From Nocardiopsis endophytica (GTDB taxonomy: Bacteria; Actinomycetota; Actinomycetes; Streptosporangiales; Streptosporangiaceae): a stretch of DNA of 64,000 nt. The DNA is taken from assembly GCF_027706725.1 (NCBI RefSeq), contig NZ_JAQFWQ010000010.1:1-64000 (forward strand), read 5' to 3'. The notes beneath the pieces were generated by a model. That model was not told where the DNA came from. It saw only the letters and a program-made list of their open reading frames with translations, and searched no databases. Positions 9,602 through 18,130 of this stretch are shown piece after piece. Position 1 is the first letter of the stretch. Each line of letters begins with the position of its first letter. The position numbers and the translations under genes are program-made.

Positions 9602-10146
9602 CCTCCGTGCCCGCCCCCGCCACGCACGAACCGGCCGGTTCCTCCGCCGCCTCGCGGAAGGCGGTGACGGAACCGGCCGCCGTCGTTCCGGTTCCCCTCC
9701 TGTTCCCCCGTCGTGGCCGTTCCGTCACAACCGATCGGGACGGTACGGCGTCGAAGTGTCCGTGAGACCTCCCCGCGCCGGGGCCCACAGCGTCCACGGC
9801 GGCACGGGCGACGGAGATGGAGACGGAGACGGAGGACGCAGGTGGAGACCCCGACGGCGCCCCGCACGCCTCCGGTTTGGGCCGTCCGCCGCCCGCCCCG
9901 ATACGGTGGACCCCGCACCGCGGAACCCGGAACGGGCGGGGATTCCCCTTCCGCCCTCCTGGGCCGCCACCCCGCCGGAGCCGACGGGACCGGCGGGGCC
10001 CACACCCGGAGCCGGAGGGCGGCTCTGTGGGCGGAAGCGGCTACCGTTTCCTCGGCGAGGACCACGCGGCCGTCGACGGCGGACCCGAGGGACCCCACCC
10101 CCACCGTCCAGGACGCCGCCCCAGAATCCGTGAGAACAAGCGAGCC
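9602..10146. other. intergenic, 545 bases
   Basis: Begins with the terminator hairpin at 9632-9679. The remainder leads to the kinase start. The kinase frame stays open back to 9817, but its translation there is low-complexity Pro/Arg/Gly and I do not read it as protein. Confidence 0.5.
9632..9679 (+). terminator. terminator-like hairpin after the peptide operon
   Basis: CGGCCGGTTCC (9632-9642) pairs perfectly with GGAACCGGCCG (9669-9679); inner TCCGCC / GGCGGT can extend the stem. It lies 31 bases after the TetR stop and has no long T-run. Confidence 0.6.
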
Positions 10147-11820
10147 ATGAGCGATACCACCCCCCTCACCCCTTCGCGCTTCGCGCCGCTGCGCAGGGAG
10201 GACCCGCGAAGGATCGGCCCGTACACCCTGGACGGGCGTATCGGCATCGGGGGCATCGGCGCCGTGTACGCCGCGCACCAGCCGGGCATGCCCGGCCACG
10301 CCGCAGTCAAGACCGTCCGCGAGGAGCTGGCGGGCAACGCCGAGTTCCGCGCGCGCTTCGCCCGCGAGACCGTGCTCGCCAAGCGCGCGTCGGGGATGTG
10401 CCTGCCGTGCTACTACGACGGGGACACCGAAGCGAAGATGCCCTGGCTGGCGACCGAGTACATCCCCGGGCCGTCGCTGCGCACCTACGTCCAGAAGCGC
10501 GGCCCCCTGACCGGCGACCACCTGACCGCCCTCGGCGTCGGCCTGGCCGACGCCCTGACGCGCATCCACGCCCAGGGCGTCGTCCACCAGGACCTCAAGC
10601 CCGGCAACATCATCCTCGGCCCGGACGCGCCCAAGCTGGTCGACTTCGGCATCGCGCGCGCCGTCGACCAGACCGTCCTCGCCCGGAGCGGCGGCGCCCC
10701 GGGCACCGCCGGGTGGATGAGCCCGGAGGCCTGTGCGGGCGGCGAGCTCACCGGCCGCTCCGACGTGTTCTCCTGGGGTTCGCTGATGGCCTTCGCGGCC
10801 ACGGGGCGCGAGCCGTTCGGCGCCGGGCCCGTGGACACCCTCGCCGACCGGGTGATGGAGGACGAGCCCGACATCGACGGGGTGCCGGAGCCCCTCCTGC
10901 CGCTGGTCCGGGCCGCGCTGTCCAAGGCCCCGCGGGAGCGGCCGGACGCGGTGGGGCTGGTGCCCGCGCTGGTCGAGCAGTGGTCCGGGAGGACGCCGGC
11001 CACGGCGCTGGCGGGCGTCCGGGCGATGCTGACCGAGGTCTGGACCGGGATGGCGGCCCCGATCCCGGCCCCCGCCCGGAGCGTGCGGCGCTTCGGGCGC
11101 GGCCTGGCGGCCGGTGTCGCCGCCGTCGCCGTGCTCGCCCTGGCGGGCACGGCTGCCGTGGGCGCTCCGTCCGCCCTCAAGGCGCTGGCCGGGGCCGGCG
11201 GCGGTGAACAGGGCGGACAGGACGCGAGCGGCGGCGAAAACGGGGGCGCCGACAGCGGCGAGGGCGGCGACACCGGGAACGCGGGCGCCGGAGGCGGCGG
11301 GGACGAAGGCGGCGACTCCGGGAGACCGGACGGCGGCGAGACGCCCTCCGGTCCTCCGCCCGAGGCCGTCGAACGGGCCACCGACCAGGGTGTGGGCGCC
11401 AACGCGGCGGTGGGCTCGGCCGACGGCACCACCGGGCTGTTCTCCGCCGACGGTGCGGCCACTCTGCACGCCAACGTCTACGGCGCCGTGTCCGGCCCCG
11501 AGGGCGTGCGGATCACGGTCAACGGGCAGTCGATGGGCGTCCGCGAGCAGGTCCCCTCGTTCGACCAGTCGAGCTTCTACATCCTCGCCGACGGCGAGCG
11601 GATCGAGCCCTCCCAGCCCTTCACCTACACACCGCAGCTCGAGTACCCGATGGAGCAGGAGCCCAACGAGAACACCCTGGTGTTCCCCGGTGCCCCCGAG
11701 ACGGGCCTGCTCGTCTTCCAGACCCCGGAGATCGGCGGAGCACGGCCCGGCCCCGTGGGTCTGTGCTATTCGACCGGCCAAGGCGCCCGCTTCACGACGG
11801 ACTACACCCGGTGCACGTGA
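10147..11820 (+). CDS. transmembrane Ser/Thr protein kinase
   Basis: Hanks-type receptor kinase of 557 residues. Kinase domain about 24-285: glycine loop GIGGIGAV, ATP-binding Lys55 (HAAVKTV), catalytic loop VHQDLKPGN with Asp149 (Gln replaces the usual Arg of HRD), DFG at 166-168 and APGTAGWMSPEA. A single membrane helix spans about 319-341, then a Gly/Asp/Glu-rich linker to about 415 and an outer domain of about 140 residues that contains a cysteine near its end and that I do not recognise. The HQD change predicts activation not needing the usual loop-phosphate contact. No partner gene is obvious. Confidence 0.9.
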   Translation: MSDTTPLTPSRFAPLRREDPRRIGPYTLDGRIGIGGIGAVYAAHQPGMPGHAAVKTVREELAGNAEFRARFARETVLAKRASGMCLPCYYDGDTEAKMPWLATEYIPGPSLRTYVQKRGPLTGDHLTALGVGLADALTRIHAQGVVHQDLKPGNIILGPDAPKLVDFGIARAVDQTVLARSGGAPGTAGWMSPEACAGGELTGRSDVFSWGSLMAFAATGREPFGAGPVDTLADRVMEDEPDIDGVPEPLLPLVRAALSKAPRERPDAVGLVPALVEQWSGRTPATALAGVRAMLTEVWTGMAAPIPAPARSVRRFGRGLAAGVAAVAVLALAGTAAVGAPSALKALAGAGGGEQGGQDASGGENGGADSGEGGDTGNAGAGGGGDEGGDSGRPDGGETPSGPPPEAVERATDQGVGANAAVGSADGTTGLFSADGAATLHANVYGAVSGPEGVRITVNGQSMGVREQVPSFDQSSFYILADGERIEPSQPFTYTPQLEYPMEQEPNENTLVFPGAPETGLLVFQTPEIGGARPGPVGLCYSTGQGARFTTDYTRCT

Positions 11821-12405
11821 GTGCCCCCACCGCTCCCGCCCCCGAACGGCGGGGAAGGCGGGCCTCCCCATTCGGCCCTCCCCCGCGTGTTCCGGAATTC
11901 GCCTGATCCGGGCCCCGCCCGCTGGAGCGGTGTCATTTCCGTCCCCCATGCCGACCCGCCCTCTGTGCCCTGACCGGCGACACGCCCTTCGGCGAAAGGC
12001 GGCCGCGGCCGGCGAAAGCGGCACCGCTCCGGCGAGTACCGTCCGCGGTGGCATTTTCCGCCGACGAACCGGCGATTTCCGCCGCTTGTGAATGCGCCTC
12101 CGCTCCTGCCGTTCCGGCCTTTTCCGCACAGGGGCCCAGGCGACGGCCGCATGCGGCCCCGCCAGGCCCGCTCCGCACCCGGGAACGCGCGGGCGCGGCC
12201 ACTTCCGGTCATACGGCGGCGCGGCATACCCCCGGACAATCCGGGGCACAAGTACCGCAACACCGGCAACCCCCGCGACAGACCCCCCACAACCCCACAA
12301 ACGTCGCCCGCGCGGACGGTCGGGTCCCGAACCGTGGGACCTCGCCGTCCGGTCCGACTGCGGAGAGTAGCGACGCTGCACCCGAGCGACGATCCAGGAG
12401 CCCCC
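11821..12405. other. intergenic, 585 bases
   Basis: No convincing gene. It contains CCGCTGGAGCGGTGT at 11929-11943, a 15-base string repeated at 13345-13359 in the next large gap. No strong hairpin was found. Confidence 0.45.
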
Positions 12406-13047
12406 ATGACCCACTCGTCTCCCCTCACCGTCCTCATCGCCGACGACGATCTCGTCTTGCGCGCAGGACTCGCCAGCACCCTTCAGCGCGGGTCCGGACT
12501 CACCGTCGTGGAGACGGCGAGCGGCGCCGAGGCCGTCAAGATCGCGGAGGAGACCGGCCCCGACGCCGCGCTGGTCGGCGCCCGCATCCCCGCACTCGGC
12601 ACCTCCGGGGCCGTCAAGGACCTGTCGGCGGTGGCACCGGTGGTCCTTCTCGCGTTCCCCGGCGACGGGGAGGCCGTCCGCGAGGCGGTGGCCCAGGGCG
12701 CCGCCGCCTCCCTGGTCTACGGATCGTTCACCCCGCCGGAGCTGGCCGAGGCACTGCGGGCGGTGGCCCGCTCCGGGGCCGGGCAGGACGAGGTGGACGC
12801 GATCACCGGTGTGCGCGGCCCGGCGGCGGCCGCGGCGCTGCGCGCCGACAGCGGCCTGACCGAGCGCGAGGCCCAGGTGCTGCGCCTGGTGGCGGGCGGC
12901 ATGTCGAACGCGATGATCGCCGACCACCTGGTGGTGTCGGAGAAGACCGTCAAGAACCACATCAACCACATCTACGCCAAGCTGCACGTGCGCAACCGCA
13001 CGCAGGCGATCGAGCGCTGGCGCGCGGCGGAGACCGTCGGCGTCTGA
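12406..13047 (+). CDS. LuxR/NarL-type regulator with degenerate receiver domain
   Basis: A 213-residue protein laid out like a NarL response regulator: receiver about 7-122 and LuxR-type helix-turn-helix about 148-207 (LTEREAQVLRLVAGGMSN, KTVKNHINHIYAKL). The acidic pocket DDD (13-15) remains, but the phosphoacceptor position is Gly58 (ALVGARIP instead of LLDIRMP), the conserved Thr is Ala83 and the conserved Lys is Tyr105. Phosphorylation by a histidine kinase therefore looks impossible. It may be constitutive, bind a small ligand or be controlled by the Ser/Thr kinase next door; the last is a guess. ATG at 12406 lies after AGGAG. Confidence 0.85.
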   Translation: MTHSSPLTVLIADDDLVLRAGLASTLQRGSGLTVVETASGAEAVKIAEETGPDAALVGARIPALGTSGAVKDLSAVAPVVLLAFPGDGEAVREAVAQGAAASLVYGSFTPPELAEALRAVARSGAGQDEVDAITGVRGPAAAAALRADSGLTEREAQVLRLVAGGMSNAMIADHLVVSEKTVKNHINHIYAKLHVRNRTQAIERWRAAETVGV

Positions 13048-13647
13048 GCGGCCGGTGCGGCCCCGGACCGCCCCTGAGCGGCACCGGGGCCGATGGGCCC
13101 GAGGCACACCCCGCCGGACCCGGGGGCGGTCCGCGGGGTGTCGCCCGCCGAGAGGCGACCGGGCCATGTCCCCGGGGGCCGGTGCCCCGTTCCGCATCAG
13201 GCGCGCCCGGGCTCGCGCCGCCGGACCGCGCGGCCCGTAAAGGCCGCCCCCGTTGGGGTGTGGCCGAGGCGGCATCGAGGGTGGCGGATCCACCGCACGA
13301 TCACCCCTGAGGCGGTCCGAACGGCCGCCTGCCACCGATGGTGTCCGCTGGAGCGGTGTGCCTGTCGTCGGCCGCGCCCGCCCGTCGGGGCCGACGAAGG
13401 CCGGAGTCCGGGCGGGAGCCGGTGGGACAGGCGTCGTGGTCGTGGCCCGACCGGACGGGGACGTGCCGGGGGCGGGGCCGCCTGCCGGGTGTTCGCCGCC
13501 GCCGGATCCTCACGCTGCGGCTCCTGCACGGCTCCGCGCACCCGGTTCGCGACGGATCGCGGAGAATTCTCTAGAGTTGGGGCACTCCTGCCCCCGCGCC
13601 GCCGGAGCCGTCGGCGCCTCCCCGTCCCCTCCGTCCGAAGGTGTTCC
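13048..13647. other. intergenic, 600 bases
   Basis: Holds the hairpin at 13058-13092 and the second copy of CCGCTGGAGCGGTGT (13345-13359). Open frames here have poor codon patterns; I see no gene. Confidence 0.45.
13058..13092 (+). terminator. terminator-like hairpin after the LuxR-type gene
   Basis: CGGCCCCGG (13058-13066) pairs with CCGGGGCCG (13084-13092) around a 17-base loop, 10 bases past the stop codon. Confidence 0.45.
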
Positions 13648-14955
13648 GTGCAGACCGGAGAGCCCCCGCGCCAGCCGACCCGCCGGTTCGCTCCCCTGTT
13701 GGCCGCCCTCGCCGTCCTCGCCGCCCCCGCCTGCACCGGCCCCGCGGCGGACGGCCCCGGCGGGACCGCCGAGCAGCAGGGGGCGGAGCACCGGGTGTTC
13801 GACCCGCCGACGGAGTTCGACACCGGCCGGGGCTTCGAGGTCGACCTCGGGGCGGACTCCCGCGACCAGGGACGCGCCCTGCGCCCGGCCATGGACGGCG
13901 GCACCGTCTACTACGGCGACGAGGACGGCCTGCACGCCGTGGACGCCGAGGGCGGACGCGAGCTCTGGTCGGTGCCCACCCGCCAGCCGGTCGTGGACAC
14001 GCGGGCCGACAGCGCCGTGCTCGCCGAGATCGACGGCCGCGCCGTCGTCGTGGGCGCCTTCGAGACGCGCAACCCCGGCCGGAGCGGCGCCGTGCGGCAG
14101 GAGCGGCTGGAGGTCCTGGTCGCCGACGCCCGCAACGGCGCGCTGCTCTGGCAGGCCGAGCACATCCCCGACGGCCCGCCGCCCGACCCGGCGGACGTGT
14201 TCGCGGTGGGGGCCGACGACGACGCCGTCGTGGTGTCCTACGGGACGGCCGTCGCCTTCTCCCCCGGCGACGGCGGGCTGCTGTGGACCGACCCGGGCAT
14301 GCGCCCTGAGGCCCTCACCGAGGGCGCGGTCGTCGGCTGGTCGGTCCCCGGGGCGGCGGGGGACGCCGGGACCGACGGGGCCGCCGGAGTGCTCACTGCG
14401 GCAGGGTCGGCCGACGGCGCCCACCGGTGGAGCCTGTGGGAGGCGGAGAGCGGCCAGGGCGCCACCGCGCCCCGCCCCCTGCGGATCTCCCCCATGGACG
14501 GCTCCCGGCTCCTCGTGGGCCGCGAGACGCCTCCGGAGACGGGTGCGGAGCCCGCCCCCGAGTGGGCGGTGGTCGACGCCGCGGCGGGCGAGGTCGCCTA
14601 CTGGACCGAGCGCCTGCGCGACCAGGTGTGCCGCTACGACCAGCAGTCGATGCTGGTGTGCTGGAACGGCGGGCGCACCTCCCCCGAAGTGGACGTGTAC
14701 ACCGCCGAGGGCGGTGACCGCCTGTGGAACGACCCCGGATTCGGCGGCGGCGTCCCGACCGGCATCCGGGGCGTGTGGCACGGGGTCGTCTACACCGACA
14801 AGGGCCTGAACGGCGGCTCCCCCGGGATCTACAGCCTGGACTTCCAGAACGACCTGGAGCTGGACCCCGGGACCGCGCCGGACCTGACCGACGGCGTGGT
14901 GGGGCTGCGCTTCGCCGAGGACGGGACGGCCACCGCCTACCCCGCCGTGGCCTGA
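13648..14955 (+). CDS. PQQ-like beta-propeller lipoprotein
   Basis: Predicted surface lipoprotein, 435 residues: start VQTGEPPRQPTRR, hydrophobic stretch about 14-28 and lipobox LAAPAC with Cys29. The mature part has repeated blades of the PQQ-binding-like kind (DGGTVYYGDEDGLHAVDAEGGRELW, then ARNGALLWQAEH and GDRLWNDPGF, each read as separate strands), as in BamB-like or quinoprotein-related propellers, but no enzyme active site is visible. GTG at 13648 with GAAGG upstream is chosen because the signal peptide begins there; the frame is open much further upstream. The role is unknown, perhaps scaffolding or sensing outside the cell. Confidence 0.75.
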   Translation: MQTGEPPRQPTRRFAPLLAALAVLAAPACTGPAADGPGGTAEQQGAEHRVFDPPTEFDTGRGFEVDLGADSRDQGRALRPAMDGGTVYYGDEDGLHAVDAEGGRELWSVPTRQPVVDTRADSAVLAEIDGRAVVVGAFETRNPGRSGAVRQERLEVLVADARNGALLWQAEHIPDGPPPDPADVFAVGADDDAVVVSYGTAVAFSPGDGGLLWTDPGMRPEALTEGAVVGWSVPGAAGDAGTDGAAGVLTAAGSADGAHRWSLWEAESGQGATAPRPLRISPMDGSRLLVGRETPPETGAEPAPEWAVVDAAAGEVAYWTERLRDQVCRYDQQSMLVCWNGGRTSPEVDVYTAEGGDRLWNDPGFGGGVPTGIRGVWHGVVYTDKGLNGGSPGIYSLDFQNDLELDPGTAPDLTDGVVGLRFAEDGTATAYPAVA

Positions 14956-15201
14956 GCGGCGCCGCGCGCCCGGCCCGGTGCGGCCTGGTCCGCATTCGGT
15001 TCCGGAGGCACCGGAGGCGGCCATCTCCCGGTATCGGAGCGCATATCGTCGTCACCGCATATCGTCGCCTCGGAAGGGTCCCCCGCCCCGGCCCGAGACG
15101 TCACCGGTGTGCGGGACGATCCGTGGGTGCCGCAGGCTCCGTGGCCGCCGCAGGCGGGGGCCGCGCGGCTTCGGAAGGTGTGCGGCTGTGGAGGTGCGCT
15201 G

Positions 15202-16221
15202 ATGGTTGACGGGATCCCCGAACCGCTCCCCCTGGAGGGGCTGGGGCCCGCGGTGGGCGGGTCGCCCGGGGTCGACGCGGCCGATACCTGGGTCGCGCTC
15301 GACTTCGAGACGGCCAACGAGGACAACGGCAGCGTCTGCCGCGTCGGCATGGTCCGCGTGCGCGGCGGCCGCGTCGCCGAGCGCCACCTGGAGTACGTCC
15401 GGCCGCCCGCGCCCGCCGACTGGTTCGACCCGGCGCTGGCGCCCTACAACGGCGGCGTCACCGCCGAGGACGTGCGCGACGCCCCCGAGTGGCCCGAGGC
15501 GCTCAAGCGCATCACCGCCTTCGCCGGGGAGGACCCCGTGGTGGCCCACTGGGCCCGCATGGAGATGGACGTCATCGAACGCGCCTGCGCCCACACCTCG
15601 GTCGACCTGCCGGAACTGCGCTTCTGCTGCTCGTATGTGCTCGCCGGCGCGGTGTGGCCGGACAGCCGCAACCACAAGTTGCCCACGCTGTGCGAGCGGA
15701 TCGGCTTCCCGCTGGACCACCACAACCCGCTCTCCGACGCCGAGGGCAGCGCGGAGATCGTGCTGGCGCTCATGCGCGAGCGCGGCGCCCGCACCCTCCA
15801 CGAGCTGTACACGGGCGAGAACGTCCTGCTGGGCCGCACATCCCCGGGGCAGCGCCCGCTGTGGTGCCGAAGGCGCGACCGCTCGCAGCGGCCCGACGGC
15901 CGCTTCGCGCGCTGGAGCGAGCACAGCAGGGCCGAGCCGCCCGAGCCCGATCTGGACGCCGACCCCGACGGCCCGCTGTACGGCGCGGTGGTCTGCCTGA
16001 GCGATACCCGGCGCGACAAGATCGAGCTGTGGGGCGAGATCGCCGCCGTCGGCGGCGCCATCGCCAAGAACGTCACCAAGAAGGTCACCGTGCTGGTGGT
16101 GGGCGACCACGCGCAGGCCACCAGCAAGCGCCGCAAGGCCGAGGAGTACCGCGCCAAGGGCCAGGCCATCAGCATCATCGACGAGGCCGAGCTGGAGCAG
16201 ATCCTGCGCGAGGGGGCGTAG
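15202..16221 (+). CDS. DnaQ-like 3'-5' exonuclease fused to a BRCT domain
   Basis: A 339-residue protein with an N-terminal DEDDh exonuclease: Asp34 and Glu36 in ALDFET, Asp123 in EMDVIE, and HNPLSDA with His174 and Asp179. Similar domains occur in the epsilon subunit of DNA polymerase III. After a basic linker, residues about 255-337 form a BRCT domain (GPLYGAVVCLSD, AAVGGAIAKNVTKKVTVLVVG), which in ligases and polymerases binds DNA ends or phosphopeptides. The combination suggests DNA repair or replication-linked trimming. ATG at 15202 follows GAGGTG; an upstream in-frame GTG at 15109 is possible but the added residues look unconserved. Confidence 0.85.
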   Translation: MVDGIPEPLPLEGLGPAVGGSPGVDAADTWVALDFETANEDNGSVCRVGMVRVRGGRVAERHLEYVRPPAPADWFDPALAPYNGGVTAEDVRDAPEWPEALKRITAFAGEDPVVAHWARMEMDVIERACAHTSVDLPELRFCCSYVLAGAVWPDSRNHKLPTLCERIGFPLDHHNPLSDAEGSAEIVLALMRERGARTLHELYTGENVLLGRTSPGQRPLWCRRRDRSQRPDGRFARWSEHSRAEPPEPDLDADPDGPLYGAVVCLSDTRRDKIELWGEIAAVGGAIAKNVTKKVTVLVVGDHAQATSKRRKAEEYRAKGQAISIIDEAELEQILREGA

Positions 16222-16250
16222 CCGCCGCCCGCGGTCCGGAGTACGCGAAA

Positions 16251-16295
16251 CGGTGCGGCCCCGCTCCGAGGGTCGCTCGGGGCGGGGCCGCACCG
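16251..16295. terminator. bidirectional terminator between convergent genes
   Basis: CGGTGCGGCCCCGC (16251-16264) pairs with GCGGGGCCGCACCG (16282-16295). A T/G pair and CCGAG / CTCGG extend it to a 20-step stem around a GGTCG loop. It lies between the rightward exonuclease and the leftward binding protein and can serve both. Confidence 0.8.
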
Positions 16296-16346
16296 CTGTG
16301 TCATGACCGGTGCGTCAGGCCGGGCGCCCTGCGCCCGGCCCACGGG

Positions 16347-18074
16347 CTACCGCTGGGGCAGCTCGGTCCAGCCGATGTCCTCGTAGTACCAACTGGACTG
16401 CAGGCCGGGCGCGCCGACGTTGGCCAGGCCGTCGGCCACGCCGTAGGTGCCGGTGCGCTGGAAGAACGGAATGCCCTGGCCGTTCTGCCACAGCAGCGCG
16501 TCGATCTCGTTGGCGAGCTTGCCGTACTCCTCCGGGTCGACGGTCTGGCGGAGCTGGTCGAACTTCTCGTTGATCTCGTCGGTGGAGGTCCGGGCGTTGT
16601 TGTTGCCCCAGTCCTCGCCCTTGTCGTCGAACGGTCCGGTGAAGTTCTCGAAGCTCTCCCCGACGTAGGGGGTGGTGCCGACCTGGACGAAGGAGGCCAG
16701 CTCGAAGTCGCCGGTGTAGATGTGGTCGTTGAAGAACGCCTCGGTGGGGATCGAGTCGGTGGTGACCTTGATGCCGATCTCGCCCAGCATCTCCTTGGTG
16801 ACCTCGGCCTCGGACTCGCACGCCTTCACACCGGCCGGGCAGAAGTAGCGCATCTCCAGCTCTTCGCCGTCCTCGTTGGTGCGCACCTTGGCGTCCTCGC
16901 CGTCGAGGGTCCAGCCCGCCCCGTCCAGGAGCTCGCGCGCCCGGTCCTGGTCCTGCTCGCCCAGGTCACCGGAATTGTCCTGAAAGGCGGGGTCGGAGGA
17001 GCGCAGCAGGCGGTTGGCGGTGGGGTCGCTGGGCCAGTTGATGCCTTCCAGGGAGAGTTTGGCCAGCGCGCTGCGGTCGACGCCGAGCATGACGGCGTGC
17101 CGCACATCGACGTCGGACAGCACCGGGCTGTCGGCGTTCATCTCGATGTAGCGGTAGCCGTTGTCGATGGCCTGCGTGACGTGGCCGTCCTCGCGGGAGG
17201 CCGCCGTCTCGTAGGTCGCGGCCGTGTAGCCGACGTAGAAGGCGTCGATCTCGCCGTTGGCGAAGGCCTGCGCCTGGCCCTCGGGGTCGCCCGGCTGGAA
17301 GTGGATCTCGTCCAGCAGCGCCTTCTCGCCCCACCAGTCCTCGTTGCGCTCGACGATGGTGGTGTCGGACTTCTTGTCGATCTCCTTGAAGGAGAACGGC
17401 CCCGCGGTGATGGGGATGTCGTCCAGGTAGTCCTCGTTGAACTTGTCGGCGTCCTCCATCACCTCCTTCGGGTAGAGGTTCTCGAACAGCATCCCGTACT
17501 CGGCGAAGGGCTCGGAGAAGGTGACGGTGAACTCGTACTCGTTCTCGCCCTCTTCGATGTCCTCGACGCTCTGGTAGGCGTACACCTCGCCCGGCGCGCC
17601 GAAGTCGCCGTCCTCCTGCCCGGACAGCGTCTTCCACTGCTGCTCGTAGTCCTCCCAGGTGATCGGCTCACCGTTGGACCACTCGGCGTCCTTGTTGAGC
17701 ACGAAGGTCATCTCCGTGCCCTCGTCGTTCTGCTCGAACGACTCGACGTAGGCCGGATTGGGCTCGGCCTCGCCCTTGTCGGTGAAGCGGAAGGCGCTCG
17801 GCATGACCGCCTTGATGATCTCGGCGACGGCCCCCAGGTTGCCGTCGGTGTGGTGCATGTTGTACTGGCTGACCGGCTGGGAGCTGCCGTAGATGAAGAT
17901 GCCGCCCTCTTCGAGCTCCTCGCGCGGCTGCGGGTTGAGGTCGGAGGCCGCGATGTCGTCGAGCGACGGTGCGTCTCCCTCACCGCCGTCGTCGCCTCCG
18001 CCGCCGCACGCGGTGGCGGCCAGCGCCAGCGCCAGGACCGGAGCGGCGTAGGCCGCTGTCCGTCTCGTACGCAT
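16347..18074 (-). CDS. oligopeptide ABC transporter substrate-binding lipoprotein (SBP family 5)
   Basis: Binding component of a second peptide importer, 575 residues. Signal peptide ends at the lipobox ATAC (Cys23), followed by a Gly/Asp-rich tether. The family 5 pattern is clear, for example FVLNKDAEWSNGEPITWEDY and SDVDVRHAVMLGVDRSAL. The chain is strongly acidic. It is the last, 3'-most gene of a leftward operon whose permeases and ATPase lie upstream, an order opposite to the first importer. Ligand unknown; family members bind oligopeptides. Confidence 0.9.
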   Translation of the reverse strand: MRTRRTAAYAAPVLALALAATACGGGGDDGGEGDAPSLDDIAASDLNPQPREELEEGGIFIYGSSQPVSQYNMHHTDGNLGAVAEIIKAVMPSAFRFTDKGEAEPNPAYVESFEQNDEGTEMTFVLNKDAEWSNGEPITWEDYEQQWKTLSGQEDGDFGAPGEVYAYQSVEDIEEGENEYEFTVTFSEPFAEYGMLFENLYPKEVMEDADKFNEDYLDDIPITAGPFSFKEIDKKSDTTIVERNEDWWGEKALLDEIHFQPGDPEGQAQAFANGEIDAFYVGYTAATYETAASREDGHVTQAIDNGYRYIEMNADSPVLSDVDVRHAVMLGVDRSALAKLSLEGINWPSDPTANRLLRSSDPAFQDNSGDLGEQDQDRARELLDGAGWTLDGEDAKVRTNEDGEELEMRYFCPAGVKACESEAEVTKEMLGEIGIKVTTDSIPTEAFFNDHIYTGDFELASFVQVGTTPYVGESFENFTGPFDDKGEDWGNNNARTSTDEINEKFDQLRQTVDPEEYGKLANEIDALLWQNGQGIPFFQRTGTYGVADGLANVGAPGLQSSWYYEDIGWTELPQR

Positions 18075-18130
18075 AACTGCTCATTCCTCCTTGATAAGCC
18101 GGCCGCGGCCGGAGCGGGGGATACGGGGGG

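Noticed and set aside
9817-10146. N-terminal extension of the Ser/Thr kinase
   Set aside because: The added 110 residues are Pro/Arg/Gly-rich and kinase similarity starts after ATG at 10147.
9184-13335. Very long open frame on the minus strand (over 1300 codons) opposite the TetR, kinase and LuxR-type genes
   Set aside because: Its translation is His/Gly/Arg-rich without known domains and it mirrors real genes on the plus strand; such antisense frames are normal at this GC level. Similar frames opposite 4484-6931, 6393-8885, 18158-20341, 32235-35306 and 37240-40011 were dropped for the same reason.
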